NCBI RefSeq assembly: GCF_032190615.1
Contig: NZ_JAVLAT010000001.1
Location: forward strand, 1,248,501 to 1,312,500
DNA: 64,000 nt
Source: Brucella pseudogrignonensis
Lineage (GTDB): Bacteria; Pseudomonadota; Alphaproteobacteria; Rhizobiales; Rhizobiaceae
Direction of reading: 5' to 3'
In this document: positions 37,452 to 47,241 of the stretch, piece by piece
Layout of the letters: each line of letters starts with the position of its first letter
Position numbering within the stretch: the stretch's first letter is position 1
Position numbers and translations under genes: made by a program
The notes under the pieces: model-generated
The model's input: the letters and a program-made list of their open reading frames with translations, nothing else
What the model was told of the DNA's origin: nothing
Databases searched by the model: none

Positions 37452-37901
37452 TTAGAGCGGCGGAATGCGCAGCACCTGACCCGGATAGATTTTGTCCGGA
37501 TGCGTCAGCATCGGTTTGTTGGCTTCAAAGATGATGTCATTCTTTGCGCCATTGCCTTTGCCATATTGCGCTTCGGCAATTTTCCAAAGATTGTCGCCCT
37601 TCTTGACTGTGTAGAAGACAGGCTCAGCGCCGGTCGTTCCGGAGCCACCGACTTTCAGTTCCGAGGCTTCCACTTTGGAAACACCAAGCGAGTTGCCGAC
37701 AGCGATGATGGCTTTTTCAAAAGCCGATTGATCCTTCACGTTGCCGGTCAGGACTGCCTTGTCACCCTGCACACTCACCTGCACGCCATCGGTGCCAAGA
37801 TTATGTGAGTCGAGCTCTTTCTTGAGGTCATCGGCTTTGGGTTCATTTTCTCCGAAACCAAGCTTGGTTCCAACTGACTTCACGAAATCGAAAATTCCCA
37901 T
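37452..37901 (-). CDS. BON and LysM domain protein (Kbp/YgaU-like)
   Basis: A 149-residue protein starting MGIFDFVKSVGTKLGFGE. It has a BON domain (about residues 25-85: LKKELDSHNLGTDGVQVSVQ to AIIAVGNSLGVSKVEA) and a C-terminal LysM domain (about 98-147: FYTVKKGDNLWKIAEAQYGK to YPGQVLRIPPL). This is the layout and length of E. coli Kbp (YgaU), a potassium-binding protein; that activity here is inferred. No signal peptide, so probably cytoplasmic. GGGAG precedes the ATG. The frame is open upstream to 37925 but family members start here. Confidence 0.9.
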   Translation of the reverse strand: MGIFDFVKSVGTKLGFGENEPKADDLKKELDSHNLGTDGVQVSVQGDKAVLTGNVKDQSAFEKAIIAVGNSLGVSKVEASELKVGGSGTTGAEPVFYTVKKGDNLWKIAEAQYGKGNGAKNDIIFEANKPMLTHPDKIYPGQVLRIPPL

Positions 37902-38202
37902 GGGCAAATCTCCCTGCTGTTGCAAACCTATAGATGCATAAAATCTAATATCAGAACCAGAGATATCCCGCGCTTATCGCGGCCAATCAATAGGTTACAG
38001 ACTACATCTCACTATAAAATGGTCAAGACAAGAAAACATTCAAAAATACGCTCTCCGTTCTTCTAGCCACCTATTTCTTGGATTTGACGTGATAGTTCAG
38101 AAGGTTCAAGAAAAAGCCTGTCAGGCAGGACTTCATTTCATAAAATGATGGCCTGATCTAGGAATGAGCATATGAGTTCGGTCCATATTCAAGGAGCACA
38201 TC
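37902..38202. other. Intergenic region upstream of the mgtA leader ORF
   Basis: About 300 bases between divergent genes, without a coding frame. It contains small inverted repeats near 38110-38155 (for example TCATTT-CATA-AAATGA). It must hold the promoters of the BON-LysM gene and of the mgtA leader. No M-box-like or other named riboswitch was recognised. Confidence 0.45.
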
Positions 38203-38307
38203 ATGAGTGACGGCGCCAGTAAGCTCGCTGCATTGATGCTGACGGGCACGGTGCAGCGGGCATTTCTTTACTGCAAATCCAACCCTTATCGACCGCATAG
38301 GCCATAG
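38203..38307 (+). CDS. Candidate mgtA leader peptide, 34 residues
   Basis: A short frame with an excellent ribosome binding site (AAGGAG, six bases before the ATG) encodes MSDGASKLAALMLTGTVQRA followed by a tail ending SNPYRPHRP. It ends 77 bases before the mgtA start on the same strand. The proline- and arginine-rich last residues recall the role of MgtL in Salmonella, where ribosome pausing on proline codons in a leader peptide controls mgtA; there is no obvious sequence similarity to MgtL. Function as a regulatory leader is inference; a small membrane-free protein is the alternative. Confidence 0.6.
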   Translation: MSDGASKLAALMLTGTVQRAFLYCKSNPYRPHRP

Positions 38308-38384
38308 AAGCCGCGCTCTCGTCTGTCCTGATTTGAAGGACTGTGTTGACCGCTTTTCTGCCTTAAGTGCGGCGGGAGGCGACA

Positions 38385-41105
38385 ATGAATACCAACACGA
38401 AAAACAAGAACGTTAAGACGGCTCCAAATAGTAATCATCAGTCGAGCCAACGGCTTTCCATGCGGGCTGCGCGTGAAGCCCAAAACAGCATTGAAACCAC
38501 ACTTGCCAATGTGCGGGGGCAATTGAATGGCCTCACTTTTGCAGAAGCCCGCATTCGCTTACAGCGAGACGGTCGCAATGAGGTTGCTCATGAGAGGCGG
38601 CCTCATGCACTGCTGCAATTGCTGCTTGCTTTCAAGAATCCTTTCGTTGCAGTTCTGACGACGCTGGCCGTTGTCAGCAGCTTCACGGATATTATCTGGC
38701 CGCTTAAAAACGGTGACGACGCAGATTATACCGGCGTCAGCATCATAATGACGCTCGTGCTTTTGTCCGGCATTTTACGGTTTTGGCAGGAATATCGCTC
38801 CTGCAAGGCCGCCGAAGCCTTGCAGGCTATGGTACGTACCACAGCCACTGTGCAACGACGCCCGGAAGTTCATTCTGAGCCTCAGTTCATGGAATTGCCA
38901 ATTCAGGAACTGGTGGCTGGTGATGTTATCCGGCTATCTGCTGGTGATATGATCCCGGCCGATATAAGGCTTATTGTTTCGCGCGATCTTTTTGTCAGTC
39001 AAGCTGCACTCACTGGCGAATCTATTCCGGTGGAGAAATACGACACGCTCGGCTTTGTGATGGAAAAATCAGCGAGTGGTGTCATTGACGCGGACGCGGG
39101 TCCGCTTGATTTACCCAATGTCTGCTTCATGGGCACCAATGTTGTCAGCGGTACTGCCACCGCACTTGTGGTCGCCACAGGAGCGCGTACCTATTTTGGT
39201 TCGCTGGCAAAAGTGCTGGTTGGATCGCGTGCCGAAACCTCGTTTGATCGTGGGGTGAACAGCGTAAGCTGGCTTTTGATCCGCTTCATGCTGGTAATGG
39301 TTCCACTCGTTATGCTGATCAATGGTATTACCAAAGGCGATTGGGGCGAGGCCTTTTTGTTTGCATTGGCAGTTGCCGTCGGCCTCACACCCGAAATGTT
39401 GCCGATGATCGTTTCATCCAATCTTGCAAAAGGTGCGGTTGCACTTGCGCAGCAAAAGGTGGTGGTTAAGCGCATCAATGCCATCCAGAACTTTGGAGCG
39501 ATGGATGTGCTGTGCACTGACAAGACAGGCACGCTTACACAGGATCACATCATTCTTGAGCATCATCTGGATGCTAAGGGAAAAAGCAACGAACGTGTGT
39601 TCAAGCTTGCCTGGCTTAATAGTTATCATCAAAGCGGCATGAAAAATCTCATGGATCAGGCCGTGTTGAATTTTGCTGAAAAGGCGGGCTTTGGCAAAGA
39701 CAAGTTCTACCAAAAGGTCGATGAGTTGCCCTTCGACTTTGTGCGTCGTCGTCTATCGGTCGTCCTTGAGGGGCCAAATAATGAAAATCTGATGGTGGTA
39801 AAAGGTGCGGTAGAAGAGATGCTTGCAATCGCAACGCATTTGCGTGACGGTCCCACCATTTTGCCACTTGATCAAACCCAGCGTGATCGGCTGAAAGCAT
39901 TGGCCCGATCCTATAATGAAGATGGGTTCCGGGTGCTTCTGCTGGGAACACGCGAACTCACTGGCGATGCCGTCAAGCCGGAATACAGCACCGAAGATGA
40001 ATCCGATATCGTTATTGAAGGATTTCTAACCTTCTTTGATCCGCCAAAGGATAGCGCACGCGCTGCCCTTGCAGCGCTTCGGGACTATGGAGTTACTGTA
40101 AAGCTTCTGACAGGTGACAATGAAATTGTCAGCGTCAAAGTCTGTCGTGAAGTGGGGCTGGAGCCGGGCATTCCGCTTTTGGGGCGCGAGATTGAAAAAT
40201 TCGACGACGCTACCCTGCAGAAACTGGTCGAAGAACGCACTGTTTTTGCCAAGCTCACGCCGTTACAGAAATCGCGTGTTCTCAAGATGCTGCAGGCCAA
40301 TGGTCATACAGTTGGATTTCTTGGTGACGGAATTAATGATGCCCCAGCCCTTTGCGATGCCGATGTCGGCATTTCAGTGGATAGTGGCGCGGATATTGCC
40401 AAGGAATCTGCCGACATCATACTGCTTGAAAAAAGCCTGATGGTGCTTGAGAAAGGTGTTATCAAAGGTCGCGAGACTTTCGGAAATATCATTAAATATC
40501 TCAATATGACGGCAAGTTCGAACTTCGGAAATGTCTTCTCAGTTCTGGTTGCCAGCATTTTCTTACCCTTCATGCCGATGCTGGCGATACAGCTTCTGAT
40601 ACAGAATCTGATGTACGATATTTCGCAGCTTTCCCTGCCTTGGGACCGAATGGACAAGGAGTTCGTGCAAAAACCACGTAAGTGGGATGCGCCCAATATC
40701 GGTCGGTTTATGATCTTTGTTGGACCGACGTCATCGATCTTCGATATGACGACTTTCGCACTTATGTGGTATGTGTTCGCAGCCAATTCGGTCGAAATGC
40801 AATCGTTGTTCCAGTCGGGCTGGTTCATTGAAGGGCTATTGTCGCAGACGCTGGTGGTCCACATGCTGCGCACGAAGAAAATTCCTTTCATTCAGAGCAC
40901 AGCAGCTGTGCCGGTGATGCTCATGACAGCGCTCATTATGGCCATCGGCATTTATCTGCCATTCTCGTCGATTGGCGCCTCTGTTGGCCTGGTGCCTTTG
41001 CCTCTGAGCTATTTCCCATGGCTTGTTGTGACATTGGTTGCATATTGCGTGCTCGCGCAAATCACCAAGGCTTTGTATATCCGGCGCTTCGGGCAGTGGT
41101 TTTAA
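38385..41105 (+). CDS. mgtA: Mg2+-transporting P-type ATPase, MgtA/MgtB type
   Basis: A 906-residue P-type (P3B) ATPase that imports Mg2+ across the inner membrane. The phosphorylated aspartate is Asp379 in CTDKTGTLTQD; TGES (ALTGESIPVEK), the nucleotide-domain KGA motif (VVKGAVEEM) and GDGINDAP are all present, and ten hydrophobic helices can be traced. GGGAGGCGACA precedes the ATG at 38385; the upstream GTG at 38367 is less likely. A leader ORF lies just upstream and a strong terminator follows. Confidence 0.95.
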   Translation: MNTNTKNKNVKTAPNSNHQSSQRLSMRAAREAQNSIETTLANVRGQLNGLTFAEARIRLQRDGRNEVAHERRPHALLQLLLAFKNPFVAVLTTLAVVSSFTDIIWPLKNGDDADYTGVSIIMTLVLLSGILRFWQEYRSCKAAEALQAMVRTTATVQRRPEVHSEPQFMELPIQELVAGDVIRLSAGDMIPADIRLIVSRDLFVSQAALTGESIPVEKYDTLGFVMEKSASGVIDADAGPLDLPNVCFMGTNVVSGTATALVVATGARTYFGSLAKVLVGSRAETSFDRGVNSVSWLLIRFMLVMVPLVMLINGITKGDWGEAFLFALAVAVGLTPEMLPMIVSSNLAKGAVALAQQKVVVKRINAIQNFGAMDVLCTDKTGTLTQDHIILEHHLDAKGKSNERVFKLAWLNSYHQSGMKNLMDQAVLNFAEKAGFGKDKFYQKVDELPFDFVRRRLSVVLEGPNNENLMVVKGAVEEMLAIATHLRDGPTILPLDQTQRDRLKALARSYNEDGFRVLLLGTRELTGDAVKPEYSTEDESDIVIEGFLTFFDPPKDSARAALAALRDYGVTVKLLTGDNEIVSVKVCREVGLEPGIPLLGREIEKFDDATLQKLVEERTVFAKLTPLQKSRVLKMLQANGHTVGFLGDGINDAPALCDADVGISVDSGADIAKESADIILLEKSLMVLEKGVIKGRETFGNIIKYLNMTASSNFGNVFSVLVASIFLPFMPMLAIQLLIQNLMYDISQLSLPWDRMDKEFVQKPRKWDAPNIGRFMIFVGPTSSIFDMTTFALMWYVFAANSVEMQSLFQSGWFIEGLLSQTLVVHMLRTKKIPFIQSTAAVPVMLMTALIMAIGIYLPFSSIGASVGLVPLPLSYFPWLVVTLVAYCVLAQITKALYIRRFGQWF

Positions 41106-41130
41106 AGGCTTCTCTTAAAAGCATGATGAA

Positions 41131-41166
41131 AGCGGGCGGCTTGATCTTGCCGCCCGCTATTTTTTA
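41131..41166 (+). terminator. Terminator after mgtA
   Basis: AGCGGGCGGC, loop TTGATCTT, and GCCGCCCGCT form a perfect ten-pair stem followed by ATTTTTT, 26 bases past the mgtA stop, at the end of the convergent poxB gene. Confidence 0.92.
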
Positions 41167-42888
41167 CCGGCCCAGATTGGTCTTTGCCAATTCGACGATT
41201 TCATCACCACGACCGCTGATGATGGCTTTGAGCATATAAAGGCTGAAGCCCTTCGCCTGCTCGGCCTTGATCTTGGGTGGCATCACCAGTTCCTGCTTGG
41301 CTGTCACAACATCGACCAGAACCGGACCGTCATGCGCAAAAGCCAGCTTTAATGCCTCCGGCAGATCTGCGGATTCCTCTACGCGAAAACCTTTGATGCC
41401 GATGGCTTCCGCCATGGCTGCAAAATTCGGGTTTTCGAGGTCGGTCCCGGAGGTCAGATAGCCACCCGCTTTCATTTCCATGGCGACGAAGCCAAGTGAG
41501 CCATTGTTATAAACAATGATCTTGGCGGGCAGATTGAGCTGTTTCAATGACAGGAAGTCGCCCATCATCATGGTGAAACCACCATCGCCCGACAGCGAAA
41601 CGACCTGCCGTTCCGGTGCCGCAGCCTTTGCGCCCAATGCCTGAAGCATGGCATTGGCCATTGAGCCATGATTGAACGAACCAAGCAGGCGACGCTTGCC
41701 ATTCATGGTGAGGTAGCGCGCAGCCCAAACAGTTGGCGTGCCGACATCGGCGCTGAAGATTGCATCTTCATCGGCAATCTCATTGACGAGTCGGGTGAGA
41801 TATTGCGGATGGATTGGCTGGCCGGGTTTTGATGGCGCTGCCAGATCATCCAATGCCTCGCGCGCCTTCGTGTAATGTGTTTTTGCAGCATCAAGGAATT
41901 TCGTGCTGCGACCCGATTTGAGCTTCGGCAGAAGGGCTGCGATTGTTTCCGATACATCGCCCGTCACACCCAATGTAAGCGGCGCACGGCGTCCGAGCTG
42001 TGAAGGATCATTGTCTATCTGAACGATCTTTGCCTTGTCGGGATAGAAGTTGCGATAAGGGAAACTGGTGCCAAGCATCAGCAGCGTGTCGCAGTTGAGC
42101 ATGGCGTGATAGCCGGATGAAAAGCCGATCAGGCCGGTCATGCCAACATCAAAGGGATTGTCCCATTCGACATGTTCTTTGCCGCGCAGCGCATGAACCA
42201 CAGGTGCTTCCAGATGTTCGGCCAATGAAACGACTGCATCATGCGCACCCGCGCAGCCACTGCCTGCCAGAATGGTGATCTTCTCAGAACCGTTGAGAAT
42301 ATCTGCGAGCTTTGTGACATCCTGATCTGACGGAACCATGCGGGGAAGCGAGATCGGCGTCCAGGTCTGTTTTGCTCCTTCAGGTGCCTGCTTGAGTGCA
42401 ACGTTACCCGGAATGACGATCACGGCCACGCCGCGCTTGCCGATGGCCGCACGCATGGCGCGGTTCAGCACTTCGGGCATTTGTGCAGGGTTGGAAACCA
42501 GCTCAACAAAATGGCTGCATTCGCGGAACAGTTCCTGCGGATGGGTTTCCTGAAAATAGTCGAGACCGATTTCCGATGAAGGAATATGGGCTGCAATCGC
42601 CAGCACAGGTTCGCGGTTGCGGTGACAATCAAAAAGTCCATTGATGAGGTGCAGATTGCCGGGCCCACAGCTGCCAGCACAAACGGCCAGTTCGCCGGTG
42701 ACAGCCGCTTCTGCCCCCGCAGCGAAGGCCGCGGTTTCCTCATGCCGCACATGCATCCAGTCGATCTTGCCAAGTCGTCTGAGGCTGTCATTGAGCCCGT
42801 TAAGGCTATCGCCCGTAACCCCCCAGATGCGCTTAACACCTGCTTCGGCCAAGGTTTGAGCCAGAAGATCCGCAACAGTCATGCCCAT
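41164..42888 (-). CDS. poxB: Pyruvate dehydrogenase (quinone), PoxB-like TPP enzyme
   Basis: A 574-residue thiamine-diphosphate enzyme that oxidatively decarboxylates pyruvate to acetate and passes electrons to ubiquinone. The N-terminal catalytic glutamate is in [16 protein letters not shown], the TPP-Mg motif is [33 protein letters not shown] (GDG to NN spacing intact), and a FAD-binding central domain is present. It could alternatively be a related acetolactate-synthase-like enzyme, but length and C-terminus fit PoxB better. Confidence 0.9.
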   Translation of the reverse strand: MGMTVADLLAQTLAEAGVKRIWGVTGDSLNGLNDSLRRLGKIDWMHVRHEETAAFAAGAEAAVTGELAVCAGSCGPGNLHLINGLFDCHRNREPVLAIAAHIPSSEIGLDYFQETHPQELFRECSHFVELVSNPAQMPEVLNRAMRAAIGKRGVAVIVIPGNVALKQAPEGAKQTWTPISLPRMVPSDQDVTKLADILNGSEKITILAGSGCAGAHDAVVSLAEHLEAPVVHALRGKEHVEWDNPFDVGMTGLIGFSSGYHAMLNCDTLLMLGTSFPYRNFYPDKAKIVQIDNDPSQLGRRAPLTLGVTGDVSETIAALLPKLKSGRSTKFLDAAKTHYTKAREALDDLAAPSKPGQPIHPQYLTRLVNEIADEDAIFSADVGTPTVWAARYLTMNGKRRLLGSFNHGSMANAMLQALGAKAAAPERQVVSLSGDGGFTMMMGDFLSLKQLNLPAKIIVYNNGSLGFVAMEMKAGGYLTSGTDLENPNFAAMAEAIGIKGFRVEESADLPEALKLAFAHDGPVLVDVVTAKQELVMPPKIKAEQAKGFSLYMLKAIISGRGDEIVELAKTNLGR

Positions 42889-42987
42889 GATTTTACCCTT
42901 TTCACAATCCTTAAGGATTACCTAGGGTACTGGCCTGATGAGGAAACCGTCAAACGACATCAAATGATGCCGGGTGAACTGAAAAAG

Positions 42988-43803
42988 TTATTTTGTGCAA
43001 CTCTCGATGAAACGCGCAAGATAGGCATCAAATTCCGCCGGCGTTTCGCGAAATGGCGCATGTCCAGCATTGTCGATAACGTGGGTTTTACCTTCCCAAA
43101 GATTCCCGAATTTCACCTTGGAGACAAAGTCGAGTTCGACGAAAGGTTCATCGCGTCCATTGACGACTGCAATGGGAAGCTTCGCTTGAGCAACGATGTC
43201 GCGCTGGTTGCCGCCAGTGCCAGCGGCAAATTTTTCAAACATGATGCGGCGAGCGCGGCCGTCAGTGCGGGCAACAATATCGAGAAGCGATGCCTCGAAC
43301 GGTTCGCCACAGGTGCTGCGTGCGTAAGAATCCACGTCACGCTCCGAAAAGACTTCCTGTCCGGCCAGCGCCATGTCTGGCCCGCTCTTAAACCCCTGCC
43401 CCACTTCCTCACGCGCTACGGGTGGGGTTCCGGTAATCATAAGGCCACGCATTTCAGGATAACGGGCAATCATCTCGATGCCGATATGACCACCGAGCGA
43501 CCAGCCGAAAACGACAGCATCGGCAATGCCGAGCTGTTGCATGACTTCCGTCATCGCATCCGCATAGCCTTCCATCGAATAGCTGCGATCAGGATCAATC
43601 GCATCAGAAGATTTGCCATGGCCCGGAAGATCAGGCGCGATCACGCGCCATTTCTTGCCGATGGCACTTTCGAGCTGTGGTGCGAAAATTGCGCCGGAGC
43701 TTGAATTGCCATGGATCATCAGCAGCGGCGCACCTTCGCCTGAACTTTCACGCACAGCAATGCGGCCATGGCTGGTTTCAAGCTCGTGATAATTGATCGT
43801 CAT
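42988..43803 (-). CDS. Alpha/beta hydrolase
   Basis: A 271-residue alpha/beta-hydrolase starting MTINYHELETSHGRIAVRES. The oxyanion segment LLMIHGNSSSGAIF, the nucleophile Ser in FGWSLGGHIGIEM, an acid near VVNGRDEPF and the histidine in NAGHAPF give a complete triad. The longer start at 43818 would be TTG and is unlikely. It is cytosolic, without a signal peptide. It lies between poxB and arfB; the substrate is not predictable. Confidence 0.9.
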   Translation of the reverse strand: MTINYHELETSHGRIAVRESSGEGAPLLMIHGNSSSGAIFAPQLESAIGKKWRVIAPDLPGHGKSSDAIDPDRSYSMEGYADAMTEVMQQLGIADAVVFGWSLGGHIGIEMIARYPEMRGLMITGTPPVAREEVGQGFKSGPDMALAGQEVFSERDVDSYARSTCGEPFEASLLDIVARTDGRARRIMFEKFAAGTGGNQRDIVAQAKLPIAVVNGRDEPFVELDFVSKVKFGNLWEGKTHVIDNAGHAPFRETPAEFDAYLARFIESCTK

Positions 43804-43831
43804 GTTGTCTGTTCCCAAAGTCTGAATGGTC

Positions 43832-43890
43832 TATTTGCTTTTACGCGCATCTGTTTCCAAAAACCGGTTCCCACTTTTCGGGATGCGCTT
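43832..43890 (-). repeat. Dispersed palindromic intergenic repeat, copy C (partial)
   Basis: Read on the minus strand: AAGCGCATCCCGAAAAGTGG, then GAACCGGTTTTTGGAAACAG, then a degenerate AGCAAATAGACC end. It matches the first half of copies at 9284, 15846 and 44354 in the opposite direction and overlaps the very end of arfB. Confidence 0.7.
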
Positions 43891-44326
43891 AATCGTAAGA
43901 AACCTTGCCGCGGCCTTTTTTAATGTCCGATCGGCCTGACTTGGCCTTGAGGCGGCGTTCGACAGAACCTTTTGTCGGCTTTGTTTTCCTGCGCGGTGGC
44001 GGTGGCGGAACTGCTGCATCCTGGATCAGCGCAATCATCCGCTCACGTGCATCTTCGCGATTGCGCTCTTGTGTGCGAAAACGATTGGCCTCGATCAGTA
44101 TATCACCGTCCTTGGTGCCGCGCTGACCGGCAAGCTTGAAAAGACGCGCAAGCACATCTTCCGGCAGACCGGACTGGCTTGCATGAAAGCGCAACTGTAC
44201 GGCCGTCGATACCTTGTTGACGTTTTGACCACCGGGACCAGACGAGCGAATAAAGCTCTCCTCGAGATGATCCTCGTGGATCGTCAGGCGGTTTGTGATG
44301 CGGATGATGGTGCAGCTTTCTTCCAT
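43889..44326 (-). CDS. arfB: ArfB/YaeJ peptidyl-tRNA hydrolase, ribosome rescue
   Basis: A 145-residue release-factor-like protein that frees stalled ribosomes. The catalytic GGQ motif is at residues 32-34 in SSGPGGQNVNKVSTAVQLRF, and the basic C-terminal tail (KTKPTKGSVERRLKAKSGRS and onward) is the part that enters the mRNA channel in the family. It lacks the codon-recognition domains of true release factors, as expected. Both flanks carry dispersed repeats. Confidence 0.94.
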   Translation of the reverse strand: MEESCTIIRITNRLTIHEDHLEESFIRSSGPGGQNVNKVSTAVQLRFHASQSGLPEDVLARLFKLAGQRGTKDGDILIEANRFRTQERNREDARERMIALIQDAAVPPPPPRRKTKPTKGSVERRLKAKSGRSDIKKGRGKVSYD

Positions 44327-44353
44327 AAGGGCAAGTGATACACCGCTTTCTAA

Positions 44354-44460
44354 CGCATGTCTTCCAAAAGTGGGAACCGGTTTTGGGATAAAGACTTGCG
44401 CAAAAACAAATGGATAGAGCGAGCGCGGTGGATGGGATCAAGCGCGAGACGCTCTATCCA
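44354..44460 (+). repeat. Dispersed palindromic intergenic repeat, copy D
   Basis: Carries CGCATGTCTTCCAAAAGTGG, AACCGGTTTTGGGATAAAG and a second half in which TGGATAGAGCG (44411-44421) and CGCTCTATCCA (44450-44460) form a perfect 11-pair stem. It faces copy C across arfB, so the gene is flanked by inverted copies. Confidence 0.78.
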
Positions 44461-44464
44461 TTGT

Positions 44465-44494
44465 AAAAAAGAAAAACCCGGCCTTTCAGCCGGG
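44465..44494 (-). terminator. Terminator after pckA
   Basis: CCCGGC (44477-44482) and GCCGGG (44489-44494) form a stem that on the minus strand is followed by TTTTTCTTTTTT, about 30 bases past the pckA stop. Confidence 0.9.
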
Positions 44495-44525
44495 CTTCCC
44501 CTCCTCCTCAGGATTTCATTTTCGC

Positions 44526-46136
44526 TTACTCGGCCGCAATCTGCGTTGCTGGCGCGGCATCGCGCACATCATGATCGACATGGCTTTCGAACTTCTCGAA
44601 ATTATTCACGAACATATCGACAAGTTTTTGCGCCTGTGCGTCGTAAGCTGCCTTGTCAGCCCAGGTCGAACGCGGATCGAGAATGGCGGTATCCACGCCC
44701 GGCACTGCAACCGGCACGGCGAAGCCGAAATTCGGATCCGTACGGAACTCGGCATTATTGAGCGAACCGTCTAGCGCTGCTGCAAGAAGCGCACGGGTTG
44801 CCTTGATCGGCATACGCTTGCCGGTGCCATAGGCGCCGCCGGTCCAGCCGGTGTTGACCAGCCAGCAATCGACCTTGTGTTCTGCGATCAGTTTGCGCAG
44901 CAGATTGCCGTATTCCGATGGATGGCGCGGCATGAATGGTGCGCCAAAGCAGGTCGAGAACGTTGCTTCAGGCTCGGTCACGCCCTTTTCGGTCCCTGCA
45001 ACCTTTGCGGTGTAGCCGGACAGGAAGTGATACATGGCCTGCGCAGGCGTGAGCTTGGCAATCGGAGGCATAACGCCAAAAGCATCGGCGGTCAGCATGA
45101 TGATGTTCTTTGGCTGGTTGCCCTTGCCCGATGCAGACGCATTCGGAATGAAGTCGAGCGGATAAGCGCAGCGGGTGTTTTCGGTCAGCGAACCATCGTC
45201 GAAATCCGGCTGGCGGTTGGCATCCAGCACGACGTTTTCCAGCACAGTGCCGAAACGCTGCGTGGTTGCGTAGATTTCCGGCTCGGCTTCAGCAGAAAGG
45301 CGGATAGTTTTGGCATAGCAGCCGCCTTCAAAGTTGAAAACGCCATGCTCGCCCCAGCCATGCTCATCATCGCCGATCAGCGTGCGGCTCGGTTCAGCGG
45401 AAAGCGTCGTCTTGCCGGTGCCGGACAGACCGAAGAAGACAGCCGTATCGCCGTTCGGGCCTTCATTGGCCGAACAATGCATCGGCATGACGCCCTTGGC
45501 AGGCAACAGATAGTTGAGGACGGTGAAGACCGACTTTTTCATTTCCCCAGCATAGGACGTGCCGCCAATCAACACGATCTTGCGGGTAAGATCGACCGCG
45601 ATCACCGTTTCGGTGCGCACGCCATAGCGTGCAGGATCGGCTTTGAAGGAAGGCAGATCGATAATTGTCATTTCCGGCAGGTAAGACGCTAGCGCCGATT
45701 CTTCCGGACGGATCAGCAGGTTGCGAATGAACAGCGAATGCCATGCATATTCAGTCACAACACGGGCATTGATCTTGTTGTCTTCGTCAGCGCCGCCGAT
45801 CAGGTCCTGTACGAAAAGCTCTTTGCCTCTCGCATGATCAATGAAATCGGCATAAAGAAGCTCAAAGGCTTCCGGCGTCATCGGCTTGTTGTTGTCCCAC
45901 CAGACCTGATCTTCGGTGTTTGCATCGCGCACAACGAACTTGTCTTTTGGCGAACGACCCGTGTGCTGACCGGTACGAGCAACAAGGGCTCCTTTTGCCG
46001 AAAGCTCTGCTTCGCCACGGCGAATGGTCTCTTCATAGAGCCGGGCCGGTCCAAAATTATAAAAGACTGCGGACAGTTCCTTCAATCCTGAAGTGGAAAT
46101 GGAAGCGGCAGTATTATGGATGCCGATCTCTTTCAT
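44526..46136 (-). CDS. pckA: Phosphoenolpyruvate carboxykinase (ATP)
   Basis: PckA converts oxaloacetate to phosphoenolpyruvate, the entry to gluconeogenesis. The 536-residue protein has the kinase-1a motif [11 protein letters not shown], the kinase-2 / metal site around [20 protein letters not shown] and the PEPCK-specific [12 protein letters not shown] segment. It is divergent from the chvI-chvG two-component genes across an AT-rich control region; in related bacteria the ChvI/BvrR regulator is linked to pckA expression, so that region is a candidate target (inference). It ends at a strong terminator. Confidence 0.97.
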   Translation of the reverse strand: MKEIGIHNTAASISTSGLKELSAVFYNFGPARLYEETIRRGEAELSAKGALVARTGQHTGRSPKDKFVVRDANTEDQVWWDNNKPMTPEAFELLYADFIDHARGKELFVQDLIGGADEDNKINARVVTEYAWHSLFIRNLLIRPEESALASYLPEMTIIDLPSFKADPARYGVRTETVIAVDLTRKIVLIGGTSYAGEMKKSVFTVLNYLLPAKGVMPMHCSANEGPNGDTAVFFGLSGTGKTTLSAEPSRTLIGDDEHGWGEHGVFNFEGGCYAKTIRLSAEAEPEIYATTQRFGTVLENVVLDANRQPDFDDGSLTENTRCAYPLDFIPNASASGKGNQPKNIIMLTADAFGVMPPIAKLTPAQAMYHFLSGYTAKVAGTEKGVTEPEATFSTCFGAPFMPRHPSEYGNLLRKLIAEHKVDCWLVNTGWTGGAYGTGKRMPIKATRALLAAALDGSLNNAEFRTDPNFGFAVPVAVPGVDTAILDPRSTWADKAAYDAQAQKLVDMFVNNFEKFESHVDHDVRDAAPATQIAAE

Positions 46137-46206
46137 GGTCTCTCCGCCATATGGTTTAAAATTTGGTTGGCCCCGCTCTTTTTAAACGGGATGGCTGTCA
46201 GAAACA

Positions 46207-46275
46207 GATTAATCAAATTAAATCAAATATTTAATCGATTTAAAAATCTTGAAATTTTTTTAAATCGTTTAATCT
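46207..46275. promoter_or_regulatory. AT-rich repeated tract in the pckA-chvI divergent region
   Basis: About 70 bases, upstream of pckA, made almost wholly of overlapping AATCAAAT, TTTAATCGATTTAAA and TTTTAAATCGTTTAA words. The rest of the roughly 370-base gap (46137-46510) carries no gene. The tract may hold promoter UP-elements or binding sites for ChvI or another regulator. Confidence 0.5.
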
Positions 46276-46510
46276 ATACGTTATGATGGCTATCCACAGT
46301 CCGGAACTGTTCTCAGGAGTGTTAACCACGCCACCAGCAATCGCGAAAAAACCAATCTGTGGTCTTGCCGGGAAGTTGAGCCGTTGCCACATTTTGTACC
46401 TAATTTGTACTGCACAAGCGGCAGGACTGTAATAAGATCAACGCGCTTACTGGCGTTTGGTGATTTGCACCGCTGCTGTAATGGGGCGGTTAACAAAGGA
46501 GAAGGTTCGC

Positions 46511-47230
46511 ATGAAGGAAGCTTCGGTAACGCAGACAATTGCGCTGGTCGACGATGACCGCAATATTCTGACCTCCGTTTCCATTGCTCTGGAGTCGGAA
46601 GGCTATCGCGTCGAGACCTATACCGATGGGGCTTCTGCTCTGGACGGGTTGATGTCCCGCCCGCCGAACCTCGCAATCTTCGATATCAAGATGCCGCGTA
46701 TGGATGGCATGGAATTGCTGCGCCGTCTGCGCCAGAAGTCTGACCTCCCCGTCATCTTCCTGACATCTAAGGACGATGAGATCGATGAATTGTTCGGCCT
46801 GAAGATGGGCGCGGATGATTTTATTACCAAGCCGTTCTCGCAGCGCCTTCTGGTCGAGCGTGTCAAGGCTGTTCTGCGCCGCGTTGCTGCGCGTGATGGC
46901 ACAGCAAAGCCCACTGGACAGCAGGCAAAGTCGCTTGAGCGCGGCCAGCTTGTCATGGATCAGGAGCGTCATACCTGCACCTGGAAGGGCGAACCTGTCA
47001 CGCTGACTGTCACCGAATTCCTCATCCTGCACTCGCTTGCCCAACGTCCCGGTGTTGTGAAAAGCCGTGACGCGCTGATGGATGCCGCTTATGATGAGCA
47101 GGTCTATGTGGATGATCGCACCATCGACAGCCACATCAAGCGTCTTCGCAAGAAGTTCAAGTCCGTCGATGACGACTTTGAGATGATCGAAACGCTTTAT
47201 GGCGTGGGTTATCGCTTCCGCGAAGCATGA
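46511..47230 (+). CDS. chvI: ChvI/BvrR response regulator
   Basis: OmpR-class response regulator of the envelope/acid/virulence two-component system known as ChvI (Agrobacterium, Sinorhizobium) or BvrR (Brucella). The 239-residue protein has a receiver domain with acidic pocket DDD (residues 14-16) and phosphoacceptor Asp58 in [10 protein letters not shown], then a winged-helix domain ending [16 protein letters not shown] and YGVGYRF. ATG 46511 follows GGAGAAGG; the open frame from 46457 is not needed. A hairpin separates it from its kinase gene. Confidence 0.95.
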   Translation: MKEASVTQTIALVDDDRNILTSVSIALESEGYRVETYTDGASALDGLMSRPPNLAIFDIKMPRMDGMELLRRLRQKSDLPVIFLTSKDDEIDELFGLKMGADDFITKPFSQRLLVERVKAVLRRVAARDGTAKPTGQQAKSLERGQLVMDQERHTCTWKGEPVTLTVTEFLILHSLAQRPGVVKSRDALMDAAYDEQVYVDDRTIDSHIKRLRKKFKSVDDDFEMIETLYGVGYRFREA

Positions 47231-47241
47231 TATAGAGATTA

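Noticed and set aside
38041..38202. Mg2+-sensing M-box riboswitch upstream of mgtA
   Set aside because: No recognisable M-box core; the small inverted repeats here are short and the leader ORF is a better explanation for control.
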